NCBI GenBank assembly: GCA_026983935.1 | Contig: JALSTC010000544.1 | Coordinates: forward strand, 1-10,583 | DNA from: Ardenticatenia bacterium | GTDB lineage: Bacteria > Chloroflexota > Anaerolineae > Aggregatilineales > Ch27 | Direction: 5' to 3' | Length of the DNA: 10,583 nucleotides | Shown: one piece after another, positions 1 to 6,476 of the stretch | Layout: every line of letters starts with the position of its first letter | Position numbering within the stretch: position 1 is the stretch's first letter | Notes under the pieces: generated by a model | Told to the model about the DNA's origin: nothing | Seen by the model: the letters and a program-made list of their open reading frames with translations, nothing else | The model's database searches: none | Made by a program: the position numbers and the translations under genes

Positions 1-99
1 CTCTACTGCATCATCTTGAGCGCTGGCGGGGCCAAGCGCTGCCAGCAGCATGGTGACAATCACCACCAGGGTTGCGAAACGCAAAACCGGGTTACGCAT
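1..99 (-). CDS. Secreted protein, N-terminal fragment (possible ABC transporter substrate-binding protein)
   Basis: Thirty-three codons are visible from an ATG at 99 reading out of the left edge of the window. They encode a classical Sec signal peptide: a short basic start (MRNPVLR), a hydrophobic core of about 15 residues (FATLVVIVTMLLAAL) and a signal peptidase I site after GPASA, leaving a mature start QDDAVE. A good Shine-Dalgarno (GAGGAG on the minus strand, about 107-112) lies eight bases upstream, so the start is well supported. The gene is the fifth in the same direction after gntR, SIS, ROK kinase and amidotransferase-like genes. In sugar operons of that make-up a secreted protein is often the solute-binding component of an ABC importer. 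That role is inferred from context only; too little of the protein is visible to assign a family. Confidence 0.7.
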   Translation of the reverse strand, partial: MRNPVLRFATLVVIVTMLLAALGPASAQDDAVE

Positions 100-226
100 C
101 TTTACTTCTCCTCACATGCTAAAAGTACGTGATGTACACAGCCTGGAAAGCGCAAATAACCGGCCTCTCTAAAAGTATCTGTGCCTCCTTTCTTGCTTTT
201 TTTGACATAGCCGAAGCGCTCGAAAA
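100..226 (-). other. Spacer between amidotransferase-like gene and secreted-protein gene
   Basis: This 127-base stretch is the only sizeable gap in the left operon. On the minus strand it contains a textbook Shine-Dalgarno core, AAAGGAGG (about 183-190), with no ATG, GTG or TTG at a usable distance after it. It also holds a short inverted repeat GTAC-GTGAT-GTAC (125-137) and two copies of CTAAAAGTA (119-127 and 169-177). No intrinsic terminator with a U-tract is visible, so transcription probably continues into the secreted-protein gene. A separate internal promoter or a processing site would fit the gap, but none is convincing. Confidence 0.4.
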
Positions 227-994
227 CTAGCGTGATCCGCCGCTCAACCAGCGAATAGTCTGGTCCCAGAACTGCTGGTAGTGCGGCCATTGAATGAAGC
301 CGCTGCCCCAGTGTGGGGCTGCATCTGATGTCAGAGCCACCACACGTCCTTTCCCGACGGTCCAGCAAGCCATGAAAGGATCATCCTCGTCACCGATCAC
401 CGCCAGCAGTTCAGCGCCTTCGCGCCGCGCGGTTTTGTTGTATCCCATGAACATCGGCATGGGATCAGTCGGAATGCCGGACAGAATAGGGTGGTCAGGC
501 TGCAGCACGCGGGGCCGCACCCCTTCGGGCGTCTCAATACGGTCATCGTGGAGGGACAGGATTTCGACGGGTAGAATTTTGGCAACAGGCGTGCCATACC
601 ATCGGCCTTGACCATGGTGTCCCTGGTAGGTGAAATAACCGCCCAGGTAGGCCAGCCCTCCGCCGTTCTCCACATAGCGCACAATTTCTTTCATTCGGTT
701 TGGCCCCATGGGAACTGCGTTGCGTCGCTCGCCTGGATAAAGCATGACGGTATCATGGCCAATATCACTCAGGATCAACACGTCGTAGGCCGATAACGCT
801 TCTGCAGTTTCCGGGAGGTTGTAGTATGCGTCATGGGAGAGCATCCGCTTGACCTCATGTCCAGCGGCTTCCAGCGCGCCCTGTAAATGAACGCCCGCAT
901 CCCATATCTGATCCATCAGGGGAAAAACCTCGATCCCCTCAAGACCCAGAACGGCCATGATGGCCGAATCACCCGCGTAGAGCACTTTACTCAT
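227..994 (-). CDS. Glutamine amidotransferase-like protein (GATase1-like, PF07090/STM3548 type), nucleophile absent
   Basis: The 255-residue product has a flavodoxin-like class I amidotransferase fold by pattern. It begins KVLYAGDS, followed by a strand DVLILSDIG (71-79), a segment ENGGGLAYLGGYFTYQG (109-125) where the nucleophile elbow should lie, and a C-terminal region with PHWGSGFIQWPHYQQFWDQ (227-244). The overall pattern matches the putative glutamine amidotransferase family known from Salmonella STM3548, at its usual length of about 250 residues. The elbow has no cysteine (YLGGYFTYQG instead of a GxCxG type), so ordinary glutaminase chemistry is unlikely; the related ThuA family also lacks it. 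The ATG at 994 has an excellent Shine-Dalgarno (AGGGGAGGA). It starts 24 bases after the ROK kinase stop, so it is probably cotranscribed. Its substrate is unknown; a role in metabolism of the sugar imported by this operon is inferred from context. Confidence 0.85.
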   Translation of the reverse strand: MSKVLYAGDSAIMAVLGLEGIEVFPLMDQIWDAGVHLQGALEAAGHEVKRMLSHDAYYNLPETAEALSAYDVLILSDIGHDTVMLYPGERRNAVPMGPNRMKEIVRYVENGGGLAYLGGYFTYQGHHGQGRWYGTPVAKILPVEILSLHDDRIETPEGVRPRVLQPDHPILSGIPTDPMPMFMGYNKTARREGAELLAVIGDEDDPFMACWTVGKGRVVALTSDAAPHWGSGFIQWPHYQQFWDQTIRWLSGGSR

Positions 995-1018
995 CTTATC
1001 CTCCCCTGGCAGGATTTC

Positions 1019-1975
1019 TCAGTGCTGTAATTGGTGCCACACCAGCGCCGCTGCTCCTATTTCTCCTGAACTTGCCCCCAGCCCGGCCAGGATTACCCGG
1101 ACGGCCTGTGCATTATTGGGAAGCGCTCGCACTGCAATCATCTGGCGTACCGGTTCCAGCAGCAGGTCACCGGCAGCGCTCACACCGCCGCCGATGATGA
1201 TGCACTCCGGGTTATTGATGTCCACATAATAAGCCAGGGCAATGCCAAGATATTGGCCCGCGGTGGACAGTATGTCCCGGGCAAGTGGATCGCCTTCCCT
1301 GGCAGCCCGGACAACTTCAACAGCCGTGATCGTCTCGATATCCAGCGTGGACAGTGTGCTTGACCTTCCGTCTGACAGGGCTTTCTGGGCCTGGCGGGCG
1401 ATAGCAGGGCCAGATGCCAGTGTTTCCACACAGCCGCGCTTGCCACAGCCACAAACGGGGCCTTCTGGCTCCAGGACAAGATGGCCGATATCCGATGCGC
1501 CTTCGGTGGCACCATGGTACAGTCGCCCGCCCAACACCATACCACCACCGACACCTGTACCCACCGTTACGTAAAGCAGGTGCTTTGCCCCGCGCCCCGC
1601 GCCGTAGAGCATTTCTCCCAGCACGGCAGCATTGGTGTCTTTATCCACTTGAATGGGTTGTGTCCAGGAGCGGCCTAACCGTGCAGCAAGCAGATCGCGA
1701 AGCGGAACATCCTGCCACTTCAAGTTAGAGGCCATGACGATCACGCCCCGCTTGCTATCTGTCATGCCTGCTGCGCCAATTCCCAGGCCAACGATCGGAT
1801 GACTTGCCTGTGCTTCCAACTCGTGAATGCAATCCACGATGCGCTCGATAACTGCATCAACCCCTTCTTCAACATGCGTGGAGCGTCGAGCTTGAGCGGC
1901 GATAGTTCCATCACGGGCCACCAGTGCAGCCGCGATTTTTGTGCCTCCCAGATCAACCCCTATCACGTAGCCCAT
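1019..1975 (-). CDS. ROK family sugar kinase
   Basis: The 318-residue product has the full ROK kinase layout. The N-terminal phosphate-binding loop is GVDLGGTK (6-13), the second ATP loop is VTVGTGVGGG (136-145), and the zinc site is formed by H165 with CGCGKRGC (C175, C177, C182). A C-terminal adenosine region IIIGGGVSAAG (259-269) follows. Length is typical of glucokinase, GlcNAc kinase or ManNAc kinase members. There is no N-terminal helix-turn-helix, so this is an enzyme and not a ROK repressor. The catalytic Asp is D113, but the usual Asn before it is K112, and the Glu of the GEIGH sugar motif is D162 (SDIGH). These changes suggest an unusual sugar. It starts 19 bases after the SIS gene with only a weak ribosome-binding site, so it is probably translated by coupling. 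It presumably phosphorylates the sugar whose phosphate induces the GntR repressor. Confidence 0.92.
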   Translation of the reverse strand: MGYVIGVDLGGTKIAAALVARDGTIAAQARRSTHVEEGVDAVIERIVDCIHELEAQASHPIVGLGIGAAGMTDSKRGVIVMASNLKWQDVPLRDLLAARLGRSWTQPIQVDKDTNAAVLGEMLYGAGRGAKHLLYVTVGTGVGGGMVLGGRLYHGATEGASDIGHLVLEPEGPVCGCGKRGCVETLASGPAIARQAQKALSDGRSSTLSTLDIETITAVEVVRAAREGDPLARDILSTAGQYLGIALAYYVDINNPECIIIGGGVSAAGDLLLEPVRQMIAVRALPNNAQAVRVILAGLGASSGEIGAAALVWHQLQH

Positions 1976-1994
1976 GGCTTTTTGCTGCTTTCGA

Positions 1995-2759
1995 TTACAG
2001 GTGCGGATTCCGTGTACGGTAACGACTCAGTAAACGCGCGTTATGTTCGTTAGCGCCGGGGATATTCGCGCTGATGTAAACGGGCAGAAACTGATCTTCC
2101 TGCGCGATGCGCGCCACTGCTTCCACAAGGATGGCATTTAGAATGAATGCTCCCGCGATTGTTGAGATTGGCCCGGCACGCAGACCTGTTTGACTGACTT
2201 CAACCAGTGCATCACCGGGCGGGCCATGATTGTCTATGACGATGTCCGCGACATCTGGCAGCTTCTTGCCCAGCGAACTGAGCGGTGCCTGGCGGGCATA
2301 CGCCAGCGATACCACCGCGATCACGGTCATGCCGATTTCTTTTGCTGCCAGAGCTATCTCCACAGGAACTGCATTTACGCCGCTGTTGGAAAAAACGACC
2401 AGCACATCATCGGGGGAGGGGTTATAACGAGACAGAATGACAGGCCCCAATCCTGTTGTGCGCTCCAGCTTTGTCCCGGTTGAAGCCGACTCGTGGAGCA
2501 TCAGACTGGCACTGAGAATCGGACAGACCGGCGCGATGCCGCCAGCCCGAAAATGCCCTTCTTCGGCCAGCATATGCGAATGACCGGTGCCAAACAGATA
2601 GATCATGCCGTCTTTACGAATTGTCTCCACAATTGATGTGACTGCCCGATCAATGAGTTCAAGCTCATCTTGCATCACCCTGTCGAGTGTGGTCAGCACT
2701 GCATCCATATAGGCCTTCGCGCCGCTTAATTGAGCATGTGACATTCTTGAAGCCCTCAT
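1995..2759 (-). CDS. SIS-domain phosphosugar-binding protein (UPF0309/COG4821 type)
   Basis: The product of up to 254 residues carries one SIS (sugar isomerase) domain. It has the phosphosugar loops FGTGHS (56-61) and FSNSGVN (123-129) and a C-terminal signature PVYISANIPGANEHN (226-240) typical of the UPF0309 family. Such domains bind or isomerise phosphosugars, and related proteins include MurNAc-6-phosphate etherase and GlmS; the exact reaction of UPF0309 is not established. Two starts are possible. The ATG at 2759 forms an ATGA overlap with the gntR stop. The ATG at 2744 (MSHAQ...) has a GAGGG Shine-Dalgarno at a better spacing, eight bases upstream. Either way, translation is coupled to gntR. 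Its place between a phosphosugar-sensing regulator and a sugar kinase suggests that it acts on the kinase product. Confidence 0.88.
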   Translation of the reverse strand: MRASRMSHAQLSGAKAYMDAVLTTLDRVMQDELELIDRAVTSIVETIRKDGMIYLFGTGHSHMLAEEGHFRAGGIAPVCPILSASLMLHESASTGTKLERTTGLGPVILSRYNPSPDDVLVVFSNSGVNAVPVEIALAAKEIGMTVIAVVSLAYARQAPLSSLGKKLPDVADIVIDNHGPPGDALVEVSQTGLRAGPISTIAGAFILNAILVEAVARIAQEDQFLPVYISANIPGANEHNARLLSRYRTRNPHL

Positions 2760-3496
2760 TTCGCGCTGTAGCGGAGAACAGTATGAAGATGGTACTGATC
2801 TCCCCGATAAACAGAGGTCACAAACTCTATGGGCCTGTCCTGTTTACTGAATGTCACGCGGATGATGCTCAGGACAGGTGTTTCTTGATTGAGACCCAGG
2901 AGCTGTCGCTCTGCTGCATTAGGCAGTCTGGCTTCGATGATCTGTTCGGCCCAGACAAGCACCCAGCCATACTCTTCCCGCAGGACCTCGTACAGCGATT
3001 CGCGATTAAAATCATGCTTTTGAAGGATGTTCGGACACAGATGGTGATCCAGATGGGCGGTCTCTAAAGCCAGAGGCTTACCATTTGCCAGACGTATGCG
3101 CTTTAACAGGACAATCTCCGTGCCTGGTGCGATCTGCAGCCGCTCCGCGATAGACCGATCTGCAGGCTGAACGGTGGCTTTAAGCACCCGGCTGCTGGGA
3201 GTCAAATTGAGTCGCTTGCACTCTTCGCTAAAGCTGACCAGGGTTTGCAGGTCCTGATCAATTTTAGTTGGACTTACATAGGTACCTTTCCCAACTTTGG
3301 AATAGGCCAGCCCTTCCTGGGTTAATGCCTGCAGCGCCTGCCGGGCAGTCATCCGGCTGACGTTGAGCCTGTCGGCCAGCTCGCGCTCTGAGGGTAAACG
3401 GGAGCCCACAGCATAAACGCCGGTCTGGATTTGCATCCGAAGATAGTCGCGGATTTGTATATAGAGTGGAGTAGGCGAATCTGGTTGGAGTTCCAC
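2756..3496 (-). CDS. GntR family transcriptional repressor, HutC/NagR-like with UTRA domain
   Basis: The 246-residue protein has an N-terminal winged helix (about 9-75) with the GntR signature GSRLPSERELADRLNVSRMT (31-50) and a wing ending KGTYV. A UTRA effector domain follows (about 85-235), ending VYRGDQYHLHTVL. Residues R133, R135, E145, S167, E224 and Y230 line up with positions that contact the sugar phosphate in the amino-sugar regulator NagR/YvoA, as I recall that family. This supports a phosphosugar inducer. The start is GTG at 3496 with AGGTGG six bases upstream. A perfect palindrome at 3516-3531 overlaps the expected transcription start, so autorepression of the whole operon is likely. 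It is the first gene and overlaps the SIS gene by four bases. Confidence 0.92.
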   Translation of the reverse strand: MELQPDSPTPLYIQIRDYLRMQIQTGVYAVGSRLPSERELADRLNVSRMTARQALQALTQEGLAYSKVGKGTYVSPTKIDQDLQTLVSFSEECKRLNLTPSSRVLKATVQPADRSIAERLQIAPGTEIVLLKRIRLANGKPLALETAHLDHHLCPNILQKHDFNRESLYEVLREEYGWVLVWAEQIIEARLPNAAERQLLGLNQETPVLSIIRVTFSKQDRPIEFVTSVYRGDQYHLHTVLRYSAK

Positions 3497-3515
3497 GGCC
3501 CGCCACCTGGTCTAT

Positions 3516-3531
3516 ATTGGTATATACCAAT
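3516..3531. promoter_or_regulatory. GntR operator (dre/NagR-like palindrome)
   Basis: ATTGGTATATACCAAT is a perfect 16-bp palindrome lying between the promoter and the gntR start. Its core TGGTATATACCA matches the NagR/DasR-type operator pattern TGGTCTAGACCA except at the centre. An extra half-site TGGTCTATA (3508-3516) lies exactly 10 bp from the matching TGGTATATA (3518-3526), one helical turn away on the same face. The site covers the predicted +1 region, so a bound repressor would block initiation. Confidence 0.8.
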
Positions 3532-3539
3532 TCACAATT

Positions 3540-3568
3540 ACTATAATGCAAAAAGCCGGTGGAGTCAA
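3540..3568 (-). promoter_or_regulatory. Sigma-70-like promoter of the gntR-SIS-ROK operon
   Basis: On the minus strand, TTGACT (3568-3563) and TATAGT (3545-3540) are separated by exactly 17 bases. Both hexamers are 5/6 matches to the consensus. The predicted start is near 3533, giving a leader of about 37 bases to the GTG start. The operator begins right at this point. On the plus strand a TATAAT (3542-3547) overlaps the same -10, so a divergent start is possible. Confidence 0.75.
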
Positions 3569-3683
3569 TTTAGTTAGAATAAAGGACTGCATGCTTTCGG
3601 CAGGCACTGATGAGAAGGAAAGAGTATGGTGTTGGGATTTATGGTGTCCAGGGTCCGTCGGTGCGTCGGCTGCAGCATCTACC

Positions 3684-3719
3684 AGCAGTCCCTTCGCCAC
3701 AGGTGGAGGGACTGCTTTT
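3684..3719 (+). terminator. Strong hairpin, terminator-like in the plus direction
   Basis: AGCAGTCCCT (3684-3693) and AGGGACTGCT (3707-3716) form a perfect 10-bp stem around a 13-base loop. TTTT follows on the plus strand (3716-3719), which is terminator-like in that direction. On the minus strand no T-tract follows the stem, so for the feoB transcript, whose stop lies 90 bases away, it would act at most as a 3'-end stabiliser or weak terminator. No recognised plus-strand gene ends here. The rest of 3569-3802 contains no recognised gene. Confidence 0.5.
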
Positions 3720-3802
3720 CATTCGGTGCAAGGGCTGCCGCTGCATCCTCATCTGTGGCTGATCCCAAACACCGGCTGCCCCAGTTGTGATTGCCCCGGC
3801 TC

Positions 3803-5242
3803 TCAGACCAGGCCAAACAGCCGGGCGACTGTTGCGGTCAGGAAGGTCACGGCGAACCCCAGACCCAGCGGTAGAAGTGTGGCCACTGTTGTCCAGCGCA
3901 GGTTTTTTGTCTCGTTCCAGATGGTCAGGATGGTCGTGCTGCAGGGGTTGTGGATCAGGCTGAACAGCATCAGGTTGATCGCGGTGAGGAGTGTCCAGCC
4001 GCCCATGTTGACCAGCACGTTGTAGACCTGTGTCTGGTCTTCCATCTCGATCATGACACCGGCCTGCACAGCATCCGATCCACTGACCATCAGCGTCAGC
4101 ATCAGGATCGTGGGAATCACGATCTCGTTGGCAGGGATAGCAAGCACGTAAGCGACCAGAATCACGCCGTTCAATCCGAACAGCAGGCCGATCGGATTCA
4201 GCAGTTGGACAAGGTGCACCGCCAAGCTGGCATCACCCAGCGTGATATTGCCCAACAGCCAGATGATCGCACCCGCCGGCGCGGCCATCACCACAGCTCG
4301 CCACAGCACAATCAATGTGCGGTCAATGACCGAAGTATAGAGCGTTTGCAGGATCTGCGGTGGGCGGTAGGGGGGCAGCTCCAGGCTGAAAGCTGAGGTT
4401 TCCCCTTTGAGCCATGTCCTGGAAAGGAACCATGAGACGCCCAGGGCCAGAATGATGCCCAGTACGGCGATGGTGACCACGCTTGCCGCTGCAGCAAAGC
4501 TGGCCAGGGCGGGCGGCGCTGTCGCGCCGATGAAGATCGTCCCCATCAAGATCAATGTTGGCCAGCGGCCGTTGCAGATCGAGAAGTTGTTGGTGATGAT
4601 AGCGATCAGACGTTCCCGGGGGCTGTCAATAATACGGGTCGAGATCACGCCCGCCGCATTGCAGCCGAAGCCCATCATCATGGAAAGTGCCTGCTTACCA
4701 TGTGCACCGGCTCTGTGGAAGAGGCGATCGAGGTTGAAGGCCACTCGCGGGAGATAGCCGAAGTCTTCCAGCAGCGTGAACAGTGGGAAGAAGATGGCCA
4801 TTGGCGGCAGCATGACGCTTACAACCCAGGCAGTTGCCAGATACATGCCGTCAATCACGAAGCCGGACAGCCACCAGGGCAGGCTGAGGGCGGACGCCGC
4901 CCCGTGCAGAGCATTGTAAACTTTGTCCATCAGCAGGTCGGCCAGCATGGCCGAAGGGACATTTGCGCCGCTGATGGTCAGCCAGAAGACGGCCATAAGC
5001 ATCAGCCCCATGATGGGAAAGCCCCATGTTCGGCTGGTCAGAAGACGGTCAAGCGTGCGATCCCAGTAGAAGCGACCGCGCTCGCCGTCATGCGTGACGG
5101 TATGTGAGGCAATCTGACTGGCGTCGGTGTAGATCGATTCCACCAGACGGTCATGAAAATCGGGGCCGACTTCCTGGCGCAGGGAGTCGGCCATATCAAG
5201 GAGCGGGTCCGGGGAATCCGGCGGCATGGCTTTATCTGTCAT
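3803..5242 (-). CDS. feoB: Ferrous iron transporter FeoB, membrane half (split FeoB, Gate/nucleoside-recognition domains)
   Basis: This 479-residue protein corresponds to the C-terminal, membrane part of FeoB and forms the Fe(II) channel in the cytoplasmic membrane. A soluble N-terminal stretch of about 70 residues precedes the first membrane helix (about 74-92). Two Gate regions follow, with the FeoB C-terminal domain between them. Conserved landmarks are GFGCN (191-195, C194), SICNGRWP (221-228, C223), a second-gate segment AIPANEIVIPTI (368-379) and HNPC (431-434, C434). These three cysteines match those known to matter in E. coli FeoB, although the surrounding motif is CNGRWP rather than the usual SCGAR. 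There is no G domain; that is the upstream gene. The ATG overlaps the upstream stop by one base (TAATG), so translation is coupled. About 90 bases after its stop lies a strong hairpin. Confidence 0.92.
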   Translation of the reverse strand: MTDKAMPPDSPDPLLDMADSLRQEVGPDFHDRLVESIYTDASQIASHTVTHDGERGRFYWDRTLDRLLTSRTWGFPIMGLMLMAVFWLTISGANVPSAMLADLLMDKVYNALHGAASALSLPWWLSGFVIDGMYLATAWVVSVMLPPMAIFFPLFTLLEDFGYLPRVAFNLDRLFHRAGAHGKQALSMMMGFGCNAAGVISTRIIDSPRERLIAIITNNFSICNGRWPTLILMGTIFIGATAPPALASFAAAASVVTIAVLGIILALGVSWFLSRTWLKGETSAFSLELPPYRPPQILQTLYTSVIDRTLIVLWRAVVMAAPAGAIIWLLGNITLGDASLAVHLVQLLNPIGLLFGLNGVILVAYVLAIPANEIVIPTILMLTLMVSGSDAVQAGVMIEMEDQTQVYNVLVNMGGWTLLTAINLMLFSLIHNPCSTTILTIWNETKNLRWTTVATLLPLGLGFAVTFLTATVARLFGLV

Positions 5243-6072
5243 TACGCTGTCTCCAGTGCAGGCTGCATTGTTGATGCCATTTCTGCTGCCGGGGCCAGCT
5301 CGCCAAGCTCATGCTTGCGGACGGCTTCAATGATTCGTTCATCACCCTCCAGCAGGCGCATGGCAACCCAGCGGGCATTGGGTAGCCCCTTGAATGTCTT
5401 TTCGATTTCCCTGGTCAGCCGTTCGACCGCCTGACCCACCTCAGGATCAAGGTGCCGGATGCGGTGCGGGCGAGTAGCGTATTCACCGGAGGCCACCTGT
5501 GCAATCGCGGCCAGCAGTTCGGGAATGCCTTCGCCACGTCGTGCCACCGTCGGTACGACCGGCACGCCGAGGTCACGTGCCAGCGCCCGGTCATCTACCT
5601 TGATTCCATGCCGCTCCGCTTCATCCATCAGGTTCAGGCAGACGACCACCCGGTCGGTGATCTCCAGAATCTGCAGCACCAGATTGAGATTGCGTTCCAG
5701 CCGTGTGGCATCCACCACGACAACGGTCACGTGCGGTTGGCCGAACAGGATGAAATCGCGGGCGATTTCTTCGTCCACACTTGTGGAAAGCAGCGAGTAC
5801 GTGCCTGGAAGATCGACCAGTTTATAGCGCTTGCCATCGTAAATGAAGCCGCCCTCGGCTCTGGTAACCGTCTTGCCCGGCCAGTTGCCGGTATGCTGTC
5901 GCAGGCCGGTCACGGCATTGAAGACGGTGCTCTTGCCAGTGTTGGGATTACCGGCCAGGGCCACGACATAATCCCATCCCCCGGTCTCAATACCGAGTTT
6001 GATCAGGCGCGCATTTTGTGCCAGAGAGCAGGTCGCACAGGCAGCTTTTGGCATGACAGCGTCAGTGTTCAT
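5242..6072 (-). CDS. feoB: Ferrous iron transporter FeoB, GTPase half (split FeoB, G and GDI domains)
   Basis: The protein of 276 residues is the cytosolic regulatory part of FeoB. Counting from the ATG at 6072, it shows G1 GNPNTGKST (41-49), the switch I region HTGNWPGKTVT (58-68), G3 DLPG (87-90), G4 NLMD (147-150) and G5 ARRGEG (177-182). A GDI-type helical end containing RWVAMRLLEGD (234-244) follows. An N-terminal pair C12-x-x-C15 could bind metal. I chose 6072 rather than the longer frame from 6120 because GGAGG lies nine bases upstream and homologous sequence begins after it. It overlaps the feoA end by 11 bases. Its stop overlaps the membrane-half start, so the two halves should be made in step and presumably assemble in the membrane. 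GTP binding and hydrolysis would control Fe(II) passage. Confidence 0.92.
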   Translation of the reverse strand: MNTDAVMPKAACATCSLAQNARLIKLGIETGGWDYVVALAGNPNTGKSTVFNAVTGLRQHTGNWPGKTVTRAEGGFIYDGKRYKLVDLPGTYSLLSTSVDEEIARDFILFGQPHVTVVVVDATRLERNLNLVLQILEITDRVVVCLNLMDEAERHGIKVDDRALARDLGVPVVPTVARRGEGIPELLAAIAQVASGEYATRPHRIRHLDPEVGQAVERLTREIEKTFKGLPNARWVAMRLLEGDERIIEAVRKHELGELAPAAEMASTMQPALETA

Positions 6073-6322
6073 CTTGTTCTTCCTCCAACGGTACAACATG
6101 GATATGTCTGGCCTGCTCACGCCTCAGCGCAATCAGTGTCCCTCGTACCAGATAGGCCGTTGGGTCACCCAGCGGGCTTTTCAATTCTGGCTCAATGACC
6201 GTTCCCGGCAGGATTCCCAGATCCATCAAGCGGCGCCGTTCCAGCCCCTCAACGGCGAGGTCCTTCACAACGGCCTTCTGGCCGGGAGCCAGGGTATCGA
6301 GTGTTTGTACGGTCACTGCCAT
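6062..6322 (-). CDS. feoA: Ferrous iron transport protein FeoA
   Basis: The 86-residue protein is a typical FeoA, a small cytosolic SH3-like domain that assists FeoB. The hallmark segment ERRRLMDLGILPGTVIEPEL (28-47) is followed by LGDPTAYLVRGTLIALRREQARHIHV (51-76), and the end is acidic (EEEQDEH). The ATG at 6322 has GAGG about 11 bases upstream. It is the first gene of the operon and overlaps the FeoB GTPase gene by 11 bases. The promoter and iron box lie directly upstream. Confidence 0.93.
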   Translation of the reverse strand: MAVTVQTLDTLAPGQKAVVKDLAVEGLERRRLMDLGILPGTVIEPELKSPLGDPTAYLVRGTLIALRREQARHIHVVPLEEEQDEH

Positions 6323-6345
6323 ATTTTCTATATCCTCAGTAACGA

Positions 6346-6361
6346 TTTAGGCTAACCTAAA
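6346..6361. promoter_or_regulatory. IdeR/DtxR-type iron box of the feo operon
   Basis: TTTAGGCTAACCTAAA is an inverted repeat with 6-bp arms (TTTAGG/CCTAAA) and a 4-base centre. The inner TTAGGCTAACCTAA is identical to the last 14 bases of the IdeR/DtxR consensus TTAGGTTAGGCTAACCTAA, a metal-dependent repressor site, and it does not resemble a Fur box. It lies 4 bases downstream of the feo -10 and so covers the transcription start, which fits repression by Fe(II)-loaded regulator. Confidence 0.8.
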
Positions 6362-6364
6362 ATA

Positions 6365-6393
6365 ACTATACAGCATAATCTGGAATAATGCAA
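6365..6393 (-). promoter_or_regulatory. Promoter of the feoAB operon
   Basis: TATAGT (6370-6365) is a 5/6 match to the -10 consensus and has TTGCAT (6393-6388) 17 bases upstream. An overlapping alternative is TTGCCC with TATGCT, also at 17 bases. The -10 hexamer is the same as that of the gntR operon. The expected start falls inside the iron box. Confidence 0.6.
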
Positions 6394-6476
6394 TGGGCAA
6401 TCCATATAAAATCGGTTAGAAATGATTGTGTGGTGTGACCGGATAAAACAGCGGCGGGAAAATCGCCGGGCAAGGG

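Noticed and set aside
119..177. Two CTAAAAGTA copies and a GTAC inverted repeat as a regulatory site
   Set aside because: Nine-base and four-base matches in an AT-rich gap are easily due to chance, and no promoter is positioned next to them.
3546..4025. A plus-strand frame with GCPSCDCPG across the intergenic gap into feoB
   Set aside because: Its second half is antisense to well-conserved FeoB membrane sequence, and it crosses the perfect hairpin; no protein family likeness.
5242..5244. FeoB split as a sequencing error
   Set aside because: A one-base frame shift would not explain the overlapping stop/start, the start codon and the separate tails; still to be confirmed by reads.
6073..6120. 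A 16-residue longer start for the FeoB GTPase half
   Set aside because: The ATG at 6072 has GGAGG nine bases upstream, while the extra residues overlap feoA and show no family likeness.
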